Source: Clarkia xantiana subsp. parviflora
Taxonomy: Eukaryota; Streptophyta; Magnoliopsida; Myrtales; Onagraceae
Length of the DNA stretch: 64,000 nucleotides
Assembly (NCBI GenBank): GCA_036873135.1
Contig: JAPTYO010000003.1
Location: 30,198,763 to 30,262,762 of the forward strand
Direction: 5' to 3'
Under the pieces are notes generated by a model that was not told the DNA's origin, ran no database searches, and saw only the letters and a program-made list of their open reading frames with translations. Positions 1 to 10,602 of the stretch are shown in pieces (position 1 is the stretch's first letter; the number at the start of each line of letters is the position of its first letter). The position numbers and the translations under genes are program-made.

Positions 1-110
1 AAAAAATTTGAATATTATATATTGATTCATCGACTAATAAATATAATGAACAAACAAAACTGAATTCCTCTCCATTTTTTTGTTATAAAAAAGTTTACTA
101 GTCTTATAAG

Positions 111-284
111 TTCGAAATTGTGAGTAAATGTGTTTAGTACTCTTAATATCTTCCATCATGTTTGCAAACAACAATTTAAACTAATTCTCCATTAAACTTC
201 GAAATTGTGAATAAATGTGTTTAGTACTCTTAATATCTTCCATAATGTTTGCAAACAACAATTTAAACTGATTCTCCATTAAAC
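111..284. repeat. 87-bp tandem duplication
   Basis: Two adjacent copies of an 87-bp unit start at 111 and 198, each opening with TTCGAAATTG and ending with CCATTAAAC, with only a few substitutions between them. The unit shares wording (a 'gtgagtaaatg...actcttaa' stretch and a 'gtttgcaaacaacaatttaaac' stretch) with the longer repeat at 47682-48470, so both look like relics of one dispersed family. No coding potential is seen in 1-1600. Confidence 0.8.
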
Positions 285-1631
285 TGATTTTGCTAACAGT
301 TTACTTTAAACTCATAATCAGTAGTTATTAGGTTTAGCTCGGCCACCTTGACTAATATTGTAGTCTCTGATACTAAATATTAAAAATAAAATATACTATC
401 TTATAAGTTTAAACTCACGAACGAATACTTTTATATACTATTTATTAAAAGTATTCTAACATCCTTAACTACCATTATTCCACACAAAAAGTATTTAAAA
501 AAATCAAGTTGTCCCTGATTTATTATTTAACCAAACCATAGTGGATGAAAATCATAGTGGATGAAATCATTAAATGCTCCTAATAGCCCTATTTCTAATG
601 ACACAAGGGGAAAAAAAAAAAAAAAGACATTTGTTAATAGCCCATAGGATTTTAATGAGCCGACAATTAATCAACTATTATATATATTATTATCATTAAA
701 AATGACTCATGGGCCGATTCAAGTACACCTTTATCTTAATGGTATTTCCTCGAAGCCCTAGTATTATAATGTGAAATGTGACCAACCATTTATCGAGTCA
801 TAATCCACCAAGTTTAAGCTTATCAATATGTGAAATAAATATATATATATATTATATTTAAGTTTAAATTTTTAAAGACCCATTAAAGATTATTTAAAAA
901 TATTAATCTTTTTATACGATATTTTAATTGTTGTAATATGGATTCACTTATTTTGTATTATTTCATGGAAAAAAAAAAACAAATGACCTTATATCCACAT
1001 GATATCTTTCCTATCCCTAAAATAAAAATAAAATTGTGATTTGTGCGGTGTCTTAGAGATACATCTCAGTAGGGAAACACCCGTAATATATCTTTTCAAT
1101 ACTTAAAAAAAAAAAAAACCCACTCGCACCAAAATTAAGTTGTAAATGATAATATGCCGACTATGAATACTTTTCCGTATTCATGAGTTAACGGGTTTTG
1201 AAGTTGAGAAACAAAGATTTGGTTATGTTTTTGGAAAAGTTAAACCGGAGTATTTTACAATTATACCTTCATAACTATATATCTACCGTAGCTTAAACAA
1301 ATACCAGTATCATTTTCTACAGATATGAGTAACTTATTTTGATGAACCCGCGCCCAAAAGAAACCAACATTTTTGTCCTTTCGCCTCAATACTTCGTCAA
1401 ATTCTAAAGTTTATATTTTATTATCACCGAAGCATCATTATTAAATTGAGTACATCCCTAATATTGAAGTAATTAACATCTCATTCTTTATTTTATGTGT
1501 AGACTAATAATTAAAAGCCACCACACTTTCTAATAATAATAATATATATATATTATTAAAAACTGAATTTAGAGTCACCTACCAATTATCATCTTCATTC
1601 ATTCATTCATATTTCATTCATGGTCTTGGCC

Positions 1632-1639
1632 TATAAATA
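1632..1639 (+). promoter_or_regulatory. TATA box of the expansin-like gene
   Basis: TATAAATA lies 89 bp before the start codon at 1728, in the context cctataaatagagaa. This is the usual spacing for a plant core promoter with a short leader. It is recognised by motif only. Confidence 0.6.
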
Positions 1640-1727
1640 GAGAATCAAGAATTTGGTTTTATTCACTTACTTGCACAAAGTAGACAACTCCCATATTACT
1701 ATTTACTACACTTCCTAACGTCAAGTT

Positions 1728-3344
1728 ATGGCTTATCGAGCCAACTTCATCTTCAATATTACACTTCTCATCACATTCCTCGCGTTATGGCTCGCCCCGA
1801 CCCATTCTCAGTTCGCCCCTTCCCGAGCCACCTACTACGGCAGCCCCGACTGCTACGGCACTCCACGTACATTTACCGACATTTTTTTTCCATCAAAACC
1901 CTAATTGATTAACCGAAACCCTAATGCCATGTTTGTTTTTTTATCTCTTAAAACCCTAATCGATTATTCGAAACCCTAATTCCAAGTTTTTACCTTGTTT
2001 CTTAACAGATGGGGCTTGCGGATTCGGTGAATATGGAAGAACCATCAACGACGGCTACGTAACGGGAGCTTGCCGCCTTTTTGGCAACGGAAGTGGGTGC
2101 GGTGCGTGCTATCAGGTGCGGTGCAAGGACTCACGGTGCAGTGCTGACGGTGCGGTGGTGGTGGTGACTGACTACGGTGAAGGGGACCGAACCGACTTTA
2201 TTCTTAGCCCGAGGGCTTACTCGAAGCTAGCCCTGCCCGGTAGAGCTGAGGAGCTTTTCGCGTGTGGTGTGGTAGAGGTCGAGTTTAAGCGGGTCCCGTG
2301 TCAATACCCGGGTTATAATACATTGTATGTGAAGGTTCATGAGCATAGCCGGAACCCGCACTACCTCGCCATTGCCGTGTTATATGTCTCCGGCATCAAC
2401 GATATCACCGCAGCTGAATTGTGGCAGGTAGCTACTTAAACTTAATTTAATACTTTCGTTTAATTTGCTGTTAAATGATAACAGAGACGTGCAAGTGCCC
2501 ATCATTAAGATTTACAGCACATTTACTCACATAATAGAAATAGACTAGAATTGGGGATGCAATGAATCAAGAGGTGGTTTAGTGAGCTAAAATAACGACC
2601 ACAACCGGGTCTAATTGGAGACCATACGTGGCTCCGACCAGAGCCACGACTAGCTTCGACTAGAGTCACAGAAATCTCTGATGGAGCCACATGGGGCTCC
2701 AACCAGATGCAAAAAAGCTCTTATTAGGAGCCTTCTGGCTCGACCGATAGAGACCCATGTGGCTCCAATTTGGGACGAAGAGCTCCCAACTGAAGCTCAT
2801 CGGTCCCGATGGTGGTTACCCAGAGACTTTTGAAGAATCTTTTTTATTCTTTGGTTATGTATGGAAAGATAGAAATAAAATGACCACAATTTTAAGTATT
2901 CACATAATCTTATTAGAATCTGTGCCAGTGACTTTCCCGGACGGCGGGCAAAGTTCGAGTAGTACCTCTAGTTCGGATGGTGCATAAAGACATTAGAATA
3001 GCAAAATTTGAGTAGAAGTAGGATTTGCTATTCCAATCTACATTCGAGTCGGATTTGCAAAACAAACGTGATAGACAAGGAATGAGAAATTCAAATTCTC
3101 TATATATTTCTCATGTTATATAAACCAAACATCTTTTTAACAGGAGGATTGTAAAGAGTGGAGGCCAATGAGGAGAGTTTTTGGGGTGGTATTCGACGCA
3201 GAAAACCCACCGGCAGGACCTATCAAAGTACGGTTCCAAGTCAGTGGCGCTACCAGTGGAGTCAAATGGGTGCAGCCACCCAATGCCATCCCAAGCGATT
3301 GGACAGCTGGCGCCTATTACGACACCCTCGTCCAGCTAGACTAA
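1728..3344 (+). CDS. EXLB: expansin-like B protein (3 exons, 252 aa)
   Basis: A secreted wall protein of the expansin superfamily, presumed to act in the apoplast; EXLB biochemistry is poorly known. I place exons at 1728-1866, 2009-2427 and 3144-3344, all with GT-AG junctions, giving exactly 253 codons including the stop. The N-terminus (about residues 1-27) is a hydrophobic signal peptide. The double-psi-beta-barrel domain follows, with the family motifs [19 protein letters not shown] and [10 protein letters not shown]. The C-terminal CBM63 domain spans exons 2-3 ([29 protein letters not shown], then [18 protein letters not shown]). The length equals the family norm of about 250 aa. The ATG was chosen because it opens the signal peptide and follows a TATA box. 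Intron 2 (2428-3143) carries a transposon relic. Nothing looks broken. Confidence 0.93.
2590..2800. repeat. GC-rich 'gctcc-gagcc' repeat relic in EXLB intron 2
   Basis: This is a dense run of short inverted words (ggctccgaccagagcc, gagccacatggggctcc, gctcttattaggagcc) in an otherwise AT-rich intron. Very similar wording fills the inside of the MULE-like element at 46308-47126 (about 46670-46830). It is probably a decayed copy of that element's internal region; no terminal repeats could be found. Confidence 0.45.
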
Positions 3345-4393
3345 TCAATGCTGTGCTTCAGGACTATATACTTATGCAGCAGCTATTATCTATCTATTAT
3401 CATGGCTTCATTTCCTACTTCTATATAGAATTTAGTTTGGCAGTTTATGCAATATTGAGATTGTGCTTGTTCGTATCAAAACTATATAAGTCGGGTAATG
3501 TACTATTTTATTGTCAGTCAAAAACCGACTAAACCGTACATACTATAGGCATACTAATTAATCCCTTAGAATACGGCAAACTCATAAGTTGATACTAGTA
3601 TGTGCGTACCGTACAATGAGGTAAATAGATATCACGAACGCTCGAGGCAGCCATTTTGTCATGAAGATTATAACCCGCATGGACCGACTGTCTGCAAAGT
3701 GAACATCAATGAGGAAAAGGTTAAGAAGTGAATAAAGATTGGATTTTTCGACAAATCATAGAATTGCAATATGATAATCATGAATGGAAGACATTATTTG
3801 ATAAAAGCAATGAAGCACCAATAACGAATCTGTTGTGCTTGGGCATCATGTTGGCAATAAACAAACTCCTTAGTGACATTAAGCCAGCCTCCACTACCAC
3901 TAACTAATAATCAATGCTCTAAACAGATACTAATTACTTATGTAATGTTTGGTTATGAATGATGATGGAGTGGAACAAGAATCCAATAGAATCTTCGATG
4001 ATTGATTCTTTCGGGATTCCATTCATGATAATCAGATTGTTCTTTTATGTAATCATGCTGGATTAAGAAATAAGAACACTAATAGCATGCCCAGATAGAA
4101 GGATAAAGTAAAAGTTATTGACTATTATTTAGTCTAAACAAACTGAGACAATATAATTACCAAAACGATGAACACTCAACAAAGAATAGCTGATCTATAT
4201 ATGAATCTCTGCTGAATTAAACAAGATAATGTCATTTTATCAGCTCTACAGATATGTAAACATAAGTCACTAATTCGACAACTTTTAGCAACTAAGCATA
4301 TTACTTTAGAAAAGGATTAAGTAAGTTCTGGGAGTCGGAAAGAAAACTCACATCGACAAGCAGCAAAATTCCTGAATCCATCTTCAGCGTCTA
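3345..4393. other. intergenic, no gene seen
   Basis: This is the convergent 3' flank between the expansin-like gene (+) and the SUVH gene (-). It is AT-rich, with only short chance ORFs and no recognisable repeat ends. It must hold both 3' UTRs. Confidence 0.6.
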
Positions 4394-7300
4394 TTAATAC
4401 ATTCTACCAGTACATTCTGATGAACCACAGAAGCAAGGCTTCTGCTTGATGTTGCCCTCAGAGTCACGGACTTGATCCATCATGTAATTGTAGTGATAAG
4501 TCAGTTCCTGGAGTGGAGGAATGTTTTCAGCAGCAAAGAGCATTATATGCGGAATCCTCTTGTCAACATGATCATAGAGCACGCTCTGGGCGTAAAGGTT
4601 AGGTGAGCAACTGTGGTTGATGAATCTGCCAATATTGCCATACTCTGCTGCATCGATTGTGAAGCCCGTTTCATCCACAGTATCAGTAAGATTAAGGTTA
4701 GAATCCGGAATCAAAGTTGAGAGACCGTCCCAAAGATTTTTGTCACTATAGTTATTTCCAATATCAAACAGATACTCGTCGTTACCCACTCGGACCTCAG
4801 CTTCCTTGTCTTCAAGCAACTCTCCTATGTATTGACATATGAAACTCCCAGATGAAATCGAGGTTAAGGATCTCACACCCCATCCTCGAGATTCAGTTTT
4901 AAAGATCTCGAGTGGGAATTTAATACCGTGCTGACTAACTCTATTATGGCATGAAGGTGGGCATTTACATAAAGGGCCACATTCATAGACTAAGGGCTTG
5001 GCTTCCACAATAGCTCCGTTGAAGTTATACGGGATTTCACCTCCATTCTTAACAGCACAAGAACATTTATCGGAATCAGAGCACCCATTGGTACACTCAC
5101 AGCCCTTTGGAGGGATAGGGTTGCACCAATTAGGGTATATTACTCTAGTTATGTACTTGAAAGTTGGGGGTTTCTCATCATCAATAGTGTTTACAGCAGG
5201 GATGGGGATGGACTCTTTCCCTAGTGAGATATCCTTCACACAAAGACCTTCCCTCGCCTCATGCTTCTTCGATTTACTAACTACCTTCCAAGCCAGTTCG
5301 GGCTGATTGGGCTCCCGTTTCAAAAGAAACTTAAAGACCAACTTACCATGCTCTCCCGGTTCTTGCCAATACTTGTCAACCACGTATAGGCCATCGTAAG
5401 TGTATAAGATGGCTACCTTTGATTTTGAATTGGATGAACTAGACGGTCTTGTTTCTTTAAACCCACGAATGACCCTCACTGGATTCCGTTCAGCTGCACT
5501 ATTGCTAAGAGCGAGGTTCCCTCGCTCAAGTTTCTGATCCTCTGGTTCCTTCTTCTTCTCAACAACATTACCTCCACTACCTGTATATATCAAAGAATCC
5601 GCGCTTTCAAGATCATCTTTATAAGCTCCAGACGACACGATACTTGTGGCAATGATCTTATTACCCTGTTTCACATAATCAATTCCCCCCATTATCGGGC
5701 TATGAAGACCAACTATTCTCAGCTCTGCTCTGTACTGAAATTCATCACCAACTTCAACACCTGGGAGCTCACCGATGACTTTTTGTGTGTTCAGGAATCT
5801 ACCCTTCTCTTTCAAAACCCCTTCAGCTAGAAGGTCAATCCTTTTAGATCTACCTTCTTTATTGGGTTTCGCTTCTTCTTCCTGCAGGAGCTTTCTGTAC
5901 ACGACCTGGTAAAGACGCAGTGTCTCTCTTACTTTGTTCCTGGTAACTGCTGATGACTCCCCAGTGGAAACATGACCAAAAGGAGGGGGATTCAGAGAAA
6001 GTTGTCTCGGTCTTTTACAGATCTGGAGATCTTTAGCTTGTTCCTCAACTTCAAGAACTTCTGCATCTTCCCAGAGAACAATTTGACCAGCTTCAGCAAT
6101 CCCCTCTCCAAGAATTGTGCTCATCTTCTTTGAGGTCTTGCTCTGAGATTTATTTGCTTTAGTCTTGTTCCTCGAACCTGACTTCAGTTTTCCAGAATGC
6201 TGTCTAAGTGGAACAGGATTACTCTCAGTAAAGACAATAAGTTGCTTTCCACCGTCATCTGTCACATCTCCGGGAACATCTTCGATAGTTCGCTTTGAAG
6301 TATTACCCACAGATAACCTTGATTCTTTCTTCAGGTTACTCGGAGCAGATTTTGACTGTTCATCAAGCTGCGGAGAATCCTCAGAAACACTCGGGCTCTC
6401 TTTCGAAGTCTTGGACCCAGATTTTTGTTCTTTGTCTATGTTTTTTTCTGATGCAGCTTTTGACTTGGTAACAGAGAAATTGTGCTGTTTCACCCTTTTC
6501 TTTCCAGCCGAACCAGTACTAGGTGGGGATCTAAAAGCTCGCTTCTCCCTTTTCCAAGGACAATTTGGTGAAGACATCAGACCTAGCACAGATTTCCGCT
6601 TAGGGAAGTCATCAGAATTCTTCATCTTACTGCTGCCTTCACTTTTGCTACTCATGATTTCATCACCCAAAGGTTTTCCCGTAACTATTACATCACTGCC
6701 ACTTTCGCTTTTACTGGTCTTCTCAGTTTGAGCGGTAACTTGATATACCTTAATTGCCTGTGTAACATCAAGTTTAGATTCAACTTTGATTGGACGCCCT
6801 TCAGCAATCTCAACTTCCTCAAAATTTGATTCAGACATAATCCCTTTTCCTCCACAATTATCATCATCCCGATTCAGTAATCTCCCTTCTGTTTGCTTCT
6901 CATCAAGCCCCTCTTTTGTTTCCTTCAAAACTAATGCTTTTCCATCCTCAAATTCGCTGCTATCTCCTAGGTAAGTATTCTTCGGAGAAGAAACCTCACT
7001 CAAGCACTCCTCCCTCCTAAGAGAAGGAGCATTTCTTCCACAAAATGGAGGAAAATCTCTCACAGCTGAGACTCTTCTTCGAGGAGGGTATTTAACAGTT
7101 CTAGCTGAGCCATTCTCAGAGCCTTTGATCACCACACCTAGGTGACTCGCACCTTTATCTTCATTACAACAATTCAGCTCAGGAGTTCCCTCTGACAACT
7201 CTAAATTATCAACATGTATAGCCTCTGCTGATGCAGCCTCGGGTTTTTCTTCCTCAAGTTCCCTGTCATTCGATGGTACTAGTTCTGCTGTAGAATCTAA

Positions 7301-7717
7301 GTTTCTGGGAACCTCAACAGTATCAAACTCAGAAACAAGACCTTGAACTTTTAAACTTTCAACAGTCTTACCTTCATTGAATCCACACCCAAGAGGAAAA
7401 TCCCTTACAACCTCGGGTTTTTCTTTGTTAGTCTCCAAGCTGTCTGTATGCCCCGGAGATTGGAATCCATTGGCAATTCCAGCATCTCTGCACTGATCGA
7501 GAGAAACTTCAACAGTCTTAGCTGCAAAGCGTCCACACCCAGGTGGAAAAACCCTAACTGCAGAAACTTTCCGCTTCTTAAATTTAGGCGTGGTATGACG
7601 AACAGGCCTGAGATTACCATTTCCCAAGGCTGATGGCGTCAATGTCCTTTCAGTACCGTTAACCATTGTCGAAGTCCTTGATCGCTCAAGATGAAGGATG
7701 CTATCGGTGATAGCCAT
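4394..7717 (-). CDS. SUVH5/SUVH6-like: SUVH5/6-type H3K9 methyltransferase (SRA-SET), 1107 aa
   Basis: A nuclear histone H3 lysine-9 methyltransferase that in plants couples DNA methylation to H3K9me. The coding region is one uninterrupted exon. Domains: a low-complexity, Lys/Ser-rich N-terminus (1-640); SRA/YDG methyl-cytosine-binding domain about 645-815 (GVEVGDEFQYRAEL, then SGAYKDD and YTYDGLYVV); pre-SET Cys cluster about 860-925 (CECTNGCSDSDKCSC, CGPLCKCPPSC); SET about 932-1080 with RGWGVRS, the cofactor/catalytic motif NHSCSPN (1034-1040) and ELTYHYNY; post-SET CFCGSSECTGR (1095-1104). All key residues are present, so the enzyme should be active. Three copies of a VRDFPxxCG motif sit at about 54-63, 103-112 and 218-227. 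The N-terminus is long for an SUVH protein, as in the SUVH5/6 branch. The start is the first ATG of the frame. Confidence 0.95.
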   Translation of the reverse strand: MAITDSILHLERSRTSTMVNGTERTLTPSALGNGNLRPVRHTTPKFKKRKVSAVRVFPPGCGRFAAKTVEVSLDQCRDAGIANGFQSPGHTDSLETNKEKPEVVRDFPLGCGFNEGKTVESLKVQGLVSEFDTVEVPRNLDSTAELVPSNDRELEEEKPEAASAEAIHVDNLELSEGTPELNCCNEDKGASHLGVVIKGSENGSARTVKYPPRRRVSAVRDFPPFCGRNAPSLRREECLSEVSSPKNTYLGDSSEFEDGKALVLKETKEGLDEKQTEGRLLNRDDDNCGGKGIMSESNFEEVEIAEGRPIKVESKLDVTQAIKVYQVTAQTEKTSKSESGSDVIVTGKPLGDEIMSSKSEGSSKMKNSDDFPKRKSVLGLMSSPNCPWKREKRAFRSPPSTGSAGKKRVKQHNFSVTKSKAASEKNIDKEQKSGSKTSKESPSVSEDSPQLDEQSKSAPSNLKKESRLSVGNTSKRTIEDVPGDVTDDGGKQLIVFTESNPVPLRQHSGKLKSGSRNKTKANKSQSKTSKKMSTILGEGIAEAGQIVLWEDAEVLEVEEQAKDLQICKRPRQLSLNPPPFGHVSTGESSAVTRNKVRETLRLYQVVYRKLLQEEEAKPNKEGRSKRIDLLAEGVLKEKGRFLNTQKVIGELPGVEVGDEFQYRAELRIVGLHSPIMGGIDYVKQGNKIIATSIVSSGAYKDDLESADSLIYTGSGGNVVEKKKEPEDQKLERGNLALSNSAAERNPVRVIRGFKETRPSSSSNSKSKVAILYTYDGLYVVDKYWQEPGEHGKLVFKFLLKREPNQPELAWKVVSKSKKHEAREGLCVKDISLGKESIPIPAVNTIDDEKPPTFKYITRVIYPNWCNPIPPKGCECTNGCSDSDKCSCAVKNGGEIPYNFNGAIVEAKPLVYECGPLCKCPPSCHNRVSQHGIKFPLEIFKTESRGWGVRSLTSISSGSFICQYIGELLEDKEAEVRVGNDEYLFDIGNNYSDKNLWDGLSTLIPDSNLNLTDTVDETGFTIDAAEYGNIGRFINHSCSPNLYAQSVLYDHVDKRIPHIMLFAAENIPPLQELTYHYNYMMDQVRDSEGNIKQKPCFCGSSECTGRMY

Positions 7718-7746
7718 TCAATATCCTCGAAGAACAACGCAGTGAG

Positions 7747-7796
7747 CTGCAAAAACAACTAAAATCAATCATCAACAAGGAATTCGTAAAAATTAC
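7747..7796 (-). other. possible 50-bp intron in the SUVH 5' UTR
   Basis: On the minus strand, a GTAATTTTTACG donor at 7796 and a pyrimidine-rich TTGTTTTTGCAG acceptor at 7747 lie 30-80 bp upstream of the SUVH start codon. At 50 bp this is near the lower limit for a plant intron. It is inferred from splice consensus only. Confidence 0.35.
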
Positions 7797-8469
7797 CTGC
7801 TCCTTCGTAGAATTGTCCAATGGTGATCTGAGTGCTGCAAAATCAAGCAATTTCGTAGAAAAGGAACTCACAGTTGTGATCGGAATCGCCGGTGGAGACG
7901 AAATCGCAATCAAAAGCAGCAAAACTTCAGCAGCAACACCATCAAAGGAAAAATAACCTCACTCTTCTCTTTGGGGTCGTCACATACAACCAACTCGACA
8001 ACAACATTAAAGCATATGCAATTAGGGTTCATAGTCGATGCATGTCGGGCACATGAATTGAATCCTTTAAATGATTTGGTTCCGAACCAAACCTCCACCT
8101 CCGACTCCGAATGTGAATGTTATGAAGTTACCCAAAAAAGTTATTCAATATCCTTCGTGTTTTTTTTTTTTTTTAATTGGTCACCTAAACTTCAATCTAC
8201 GAACAAGTTCATTCTTCCGTTATAAAACGATGTGTTCCGTCTATCGAGATCCATTTGCGCATGGCACAATTTTACCGAGGTTTAATCATCGGTATAACCG
8301 TTTCGTTTCTGAATTTAATTTAATTCAATCGTTTTTAACGGTTTCAAACATGATCATCATTACAGTTTATTTCATTCAATGGAGTTAAAAATTTATTCAA
8401 TCTATCACTACAAATTTATATTCAACGGGTTGAAGCATGTACCAAGCACTGGCTGGCAGCTCGTCTGGG

Positions 8470-8745
8470 AGGTTCTGCTGTGCACTGGGCAAGCACTTGC
8501 CAGACACAAAGAAAGCACGAGACATGCACAGTTGAAGCACGGGACAAACACACAAAAAGCACGGGAAAGCAGATACGGGACAAGCAACATCCTAGCACAG
8601 GACGAACACACTCAATGCACGGGACAAGCACTTGGGCAGGTACGAGACATTCACTTCGCTGGTATGGGACAAACACTTGGCAGGTACGGGAAATATCGGG
8701 ATGGATACGGGACACTCACTCGATGGACGCGGAACAATTCTTGAC
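8470..8745. repeat. degenerate short repeats around 'gcacgggac'
   Basis: Words such as gcacgagacatgcac, gcacgggacaaacac, tacgggacaagca, gcacgggacaagcactt, ggtacgagacattcac and tatgggacaaacactt recur at irregular spacing of about 20-40 bp. It looks like a decayed minisatellite. It lies between the SUVH promoter and the LTR relic at 9111, on the side where that relic's internal region should be, so it may be what remains of it. No coding sequence is seen; the overlapping ORFs have no recognisable domain. Confidence 0.5.
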
Positions 8746-9082
8746 CACGGATCGATTCCCATCAACTACACATTACTGCCAATTATTCCAAATCACCCAA
8801 AACACGTTGCACACCGCTACGATTCACCATTTTTACCCTCCAATCGCTTGTTGGGCATGGGAAGCACGTCTATCATAGCCAAATTCGTGATTCCCAACAA
8901 GTCACATTTTAGGGGTGTGGCAGCATCCTTCACGACAGCATCCTTCATGACATCATCTTCGGACTTGCGCGTTGTCTGTGCAGCGTACACTTCTCGCTTG
9001 TATGACCTCTCGCCTCCGGCGTCAAAGTCTTCATGATCACGTGTACGTTTTCCATCTAGCTATCGTTGTGAGCGATTGCTTC

Positions 9083-9109
9083 TTGTTCGAATCTCGTGGA
9101 TGGCGTCAA
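9083..9109 (-). other. decayed tRNA-like primer-binding site
   Basis: Immediately left of the LTR at 9111, the plus strand reads TTGTTCGAATC...GGATGGCGTCAA. This corresponds position for position to the better preserved site at 22763-22786 (same GTTCGAATC T-loop, then a degraded acceptor stem and a degraded CCA). It supports the minus-strand orientation of the LTR and shows that it was a 5' LTR. Confidence 0.6.
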
Positions 9110-9110
9110 G

Positions 9111-9890
9111 TGTTGCGTCCAAATCCATACGGGTAGTCGGACTATTCGGCTCTTCAGGTTGGGGACACGTCGGGTGTCGGAAATGGACTTTCTGATGTCG
9201 GCAAGGGGTTGTCAGCAATGTGCACTTGTCGGTAAGGTCGGCTGTCGGCAGTGTAAGCTTGTCGGCAAGGTACGATTGTCTGCAGTGCAAGCTTGTCGGC
9301 AATGTAAGCTTATCGGCTTCGCGCGACTTCACCTGCACACGGGACAATAACCGGCACGGAGAGCGGGGTGATGCCGGTCGACCCTCTCCGATGCCTAAAT
9401 GAGTATCTAGAGAGAGAAAGTACTAGAGAGAGGTCAGAGCTTCTAGGCCAAATCTCTTGAGAATGAATGAGAGAATATCCCAAAATGGGTGGCCAAGGTC
9501 TCCTATTTATAGGCAACCTTAGAACCGAACCCGGTTTTTGTGCGGTTCGACGCCGGTTTGAAGAAAAGTAAGAACCGTCGTCAGGTTTGTTTAAGTTTGG
9601 CCTAGAAGAACTCTTCTACTCTTCGTTCGGACGATAAAAAAGGATGCGCGCGGTACCCGTTGACGGTCCGGACCACATCGGATTCAACATCCGGGGTGGT
9701 CTGGACCGCCTAGGGCAATCCGGACCTCCGGTTTGCCTTATGGCAATCCGGAGGTTCCGGTCCGGACGCATACGTGCATCCGGACCGTTTTGTTCCCCAG
9801 GTGTTTGTTTTTCAGACCCATTTGTGGTTTTCGACGTGTTTGCGAAGTCCTGAATGTAAATACGAACCCGAATTGGGCAGATATCCAACA
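9111..9890 (-). mobile_element. single LTR, relative of the 15-24 kb retroelement
   Basis: The block begins TGTTGCGTCC and ends ATATCCAACA (TG...CA). Its middle shares long wording with the LTRs at 15357-16215 and 22788-23612: gagagagaaagt-ctagagagag, aaaatgggtggccaagg, tcctatttatagg, a gcggttcgacg segment, and tgtaaatacgaacccgaattgg near the end. Minus-strand TATA box at 9504-9511. The part corresponding to U5 is different and carries its own short tandem motif (gtcggcaatgtaagctt, about 9220-9320). No partner LTR lies to the left within the window and no target duplication could be matched, so this is a truncated element. Confidence 0.8.
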
Positions 9891-10370
9891 ACATCCACGC
9901 AAACGTATGACACCAAAAGTCTAAAATAATGATATGACATCAAAAAATAACTTTGATCAAATATGTAGCACCAAAAGACTATTTAAACATGCTAATTTAA
10001 TAGTTATGATTCTCCAATAAAAAATATTTATCATACACTTTTTTACAAAAAAAAATATACAAAAAATTGAAATTCAAAATTATAAAAAGATGTCTGTGTT
10101 TAAAATAAGATTTTGAGTTCCACTTTTGCAAAGTCATTCCATCTATTATGTAATATATTTATTTATATTTCATATTTTTTATTCAATTTACCAAATATAT
10201 CGTTAGAGAATTTTCTATTTTTCAAAAAAAAAAAAATAATCTAAATTTTGAATGTATTAAATTAAATTCACTCATAACATAGTCTAGAGATCAAAGTTGC
10301 ACTCTCAATATAAGATGAGGGATTAAAATGAACAATTACAGACCTGACGGACCACCACACGTGTTCTTCA
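9891..10370. other. AT-rich intergenic, no gene seen
   Basis: This is the A/T-rich upstream flank of the transporter gene with several poly-A runs. The 63-codon ORF at 10328-10519 is mostly leader (pyrimidine-rich ctctctccac... sequence) and has no domain. Confidence 0.5.
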
Positions 10371-10534
10371 TTTTCTCTCTCCACAATTCAATCTCCACAC
10401 TCCGTCTCCCGCCAAATTCGCTCTCCCCTCCTCCTTCTCCTCCTCTTCTCTCGCTGATCAATTTCATCGGATTCACCGAATTCTCCGATTCCTCTTCTGA
10501 TTCCGGCGACCTCAAGTAATTGCGCCGGAGAAAA

Positions 10535-10576
10535 ATGGCGATCCTTCCACTTCTCCATCACTTCACAGTCGCGTGA
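10535..10576 (+). promoter_or_regulatory. upstream ORF in the transporter leader (13 codons)
   Basis: ATGGCGATCC opens a 13-residue ORF (MAILPLLHHFTVA) that ends 26 bp before the main ATG at 10603. Its context (aaaaATGG) is favourable. If the transcript starts upstream of 10535, it would reduce initiation at the main start. No transcript start is visible, so this is inference. Confidence 0.4.
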
Positions 10577-10602
10577 TCCACCGAATCCATTGATTTCAAA
10601 CC

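Noticed and set aside
8379..9036. Overlapping 97-134 codon ORFs
   Set aside because: Products of a degenerate short repeat; no domain and no consistent frame.
10328..10519. 63-codon ORF before the transporter
   Set aside because: Pyrimidine-rich leader or promoter sequence with Pro/Ser bias; no evidence that it is translated.
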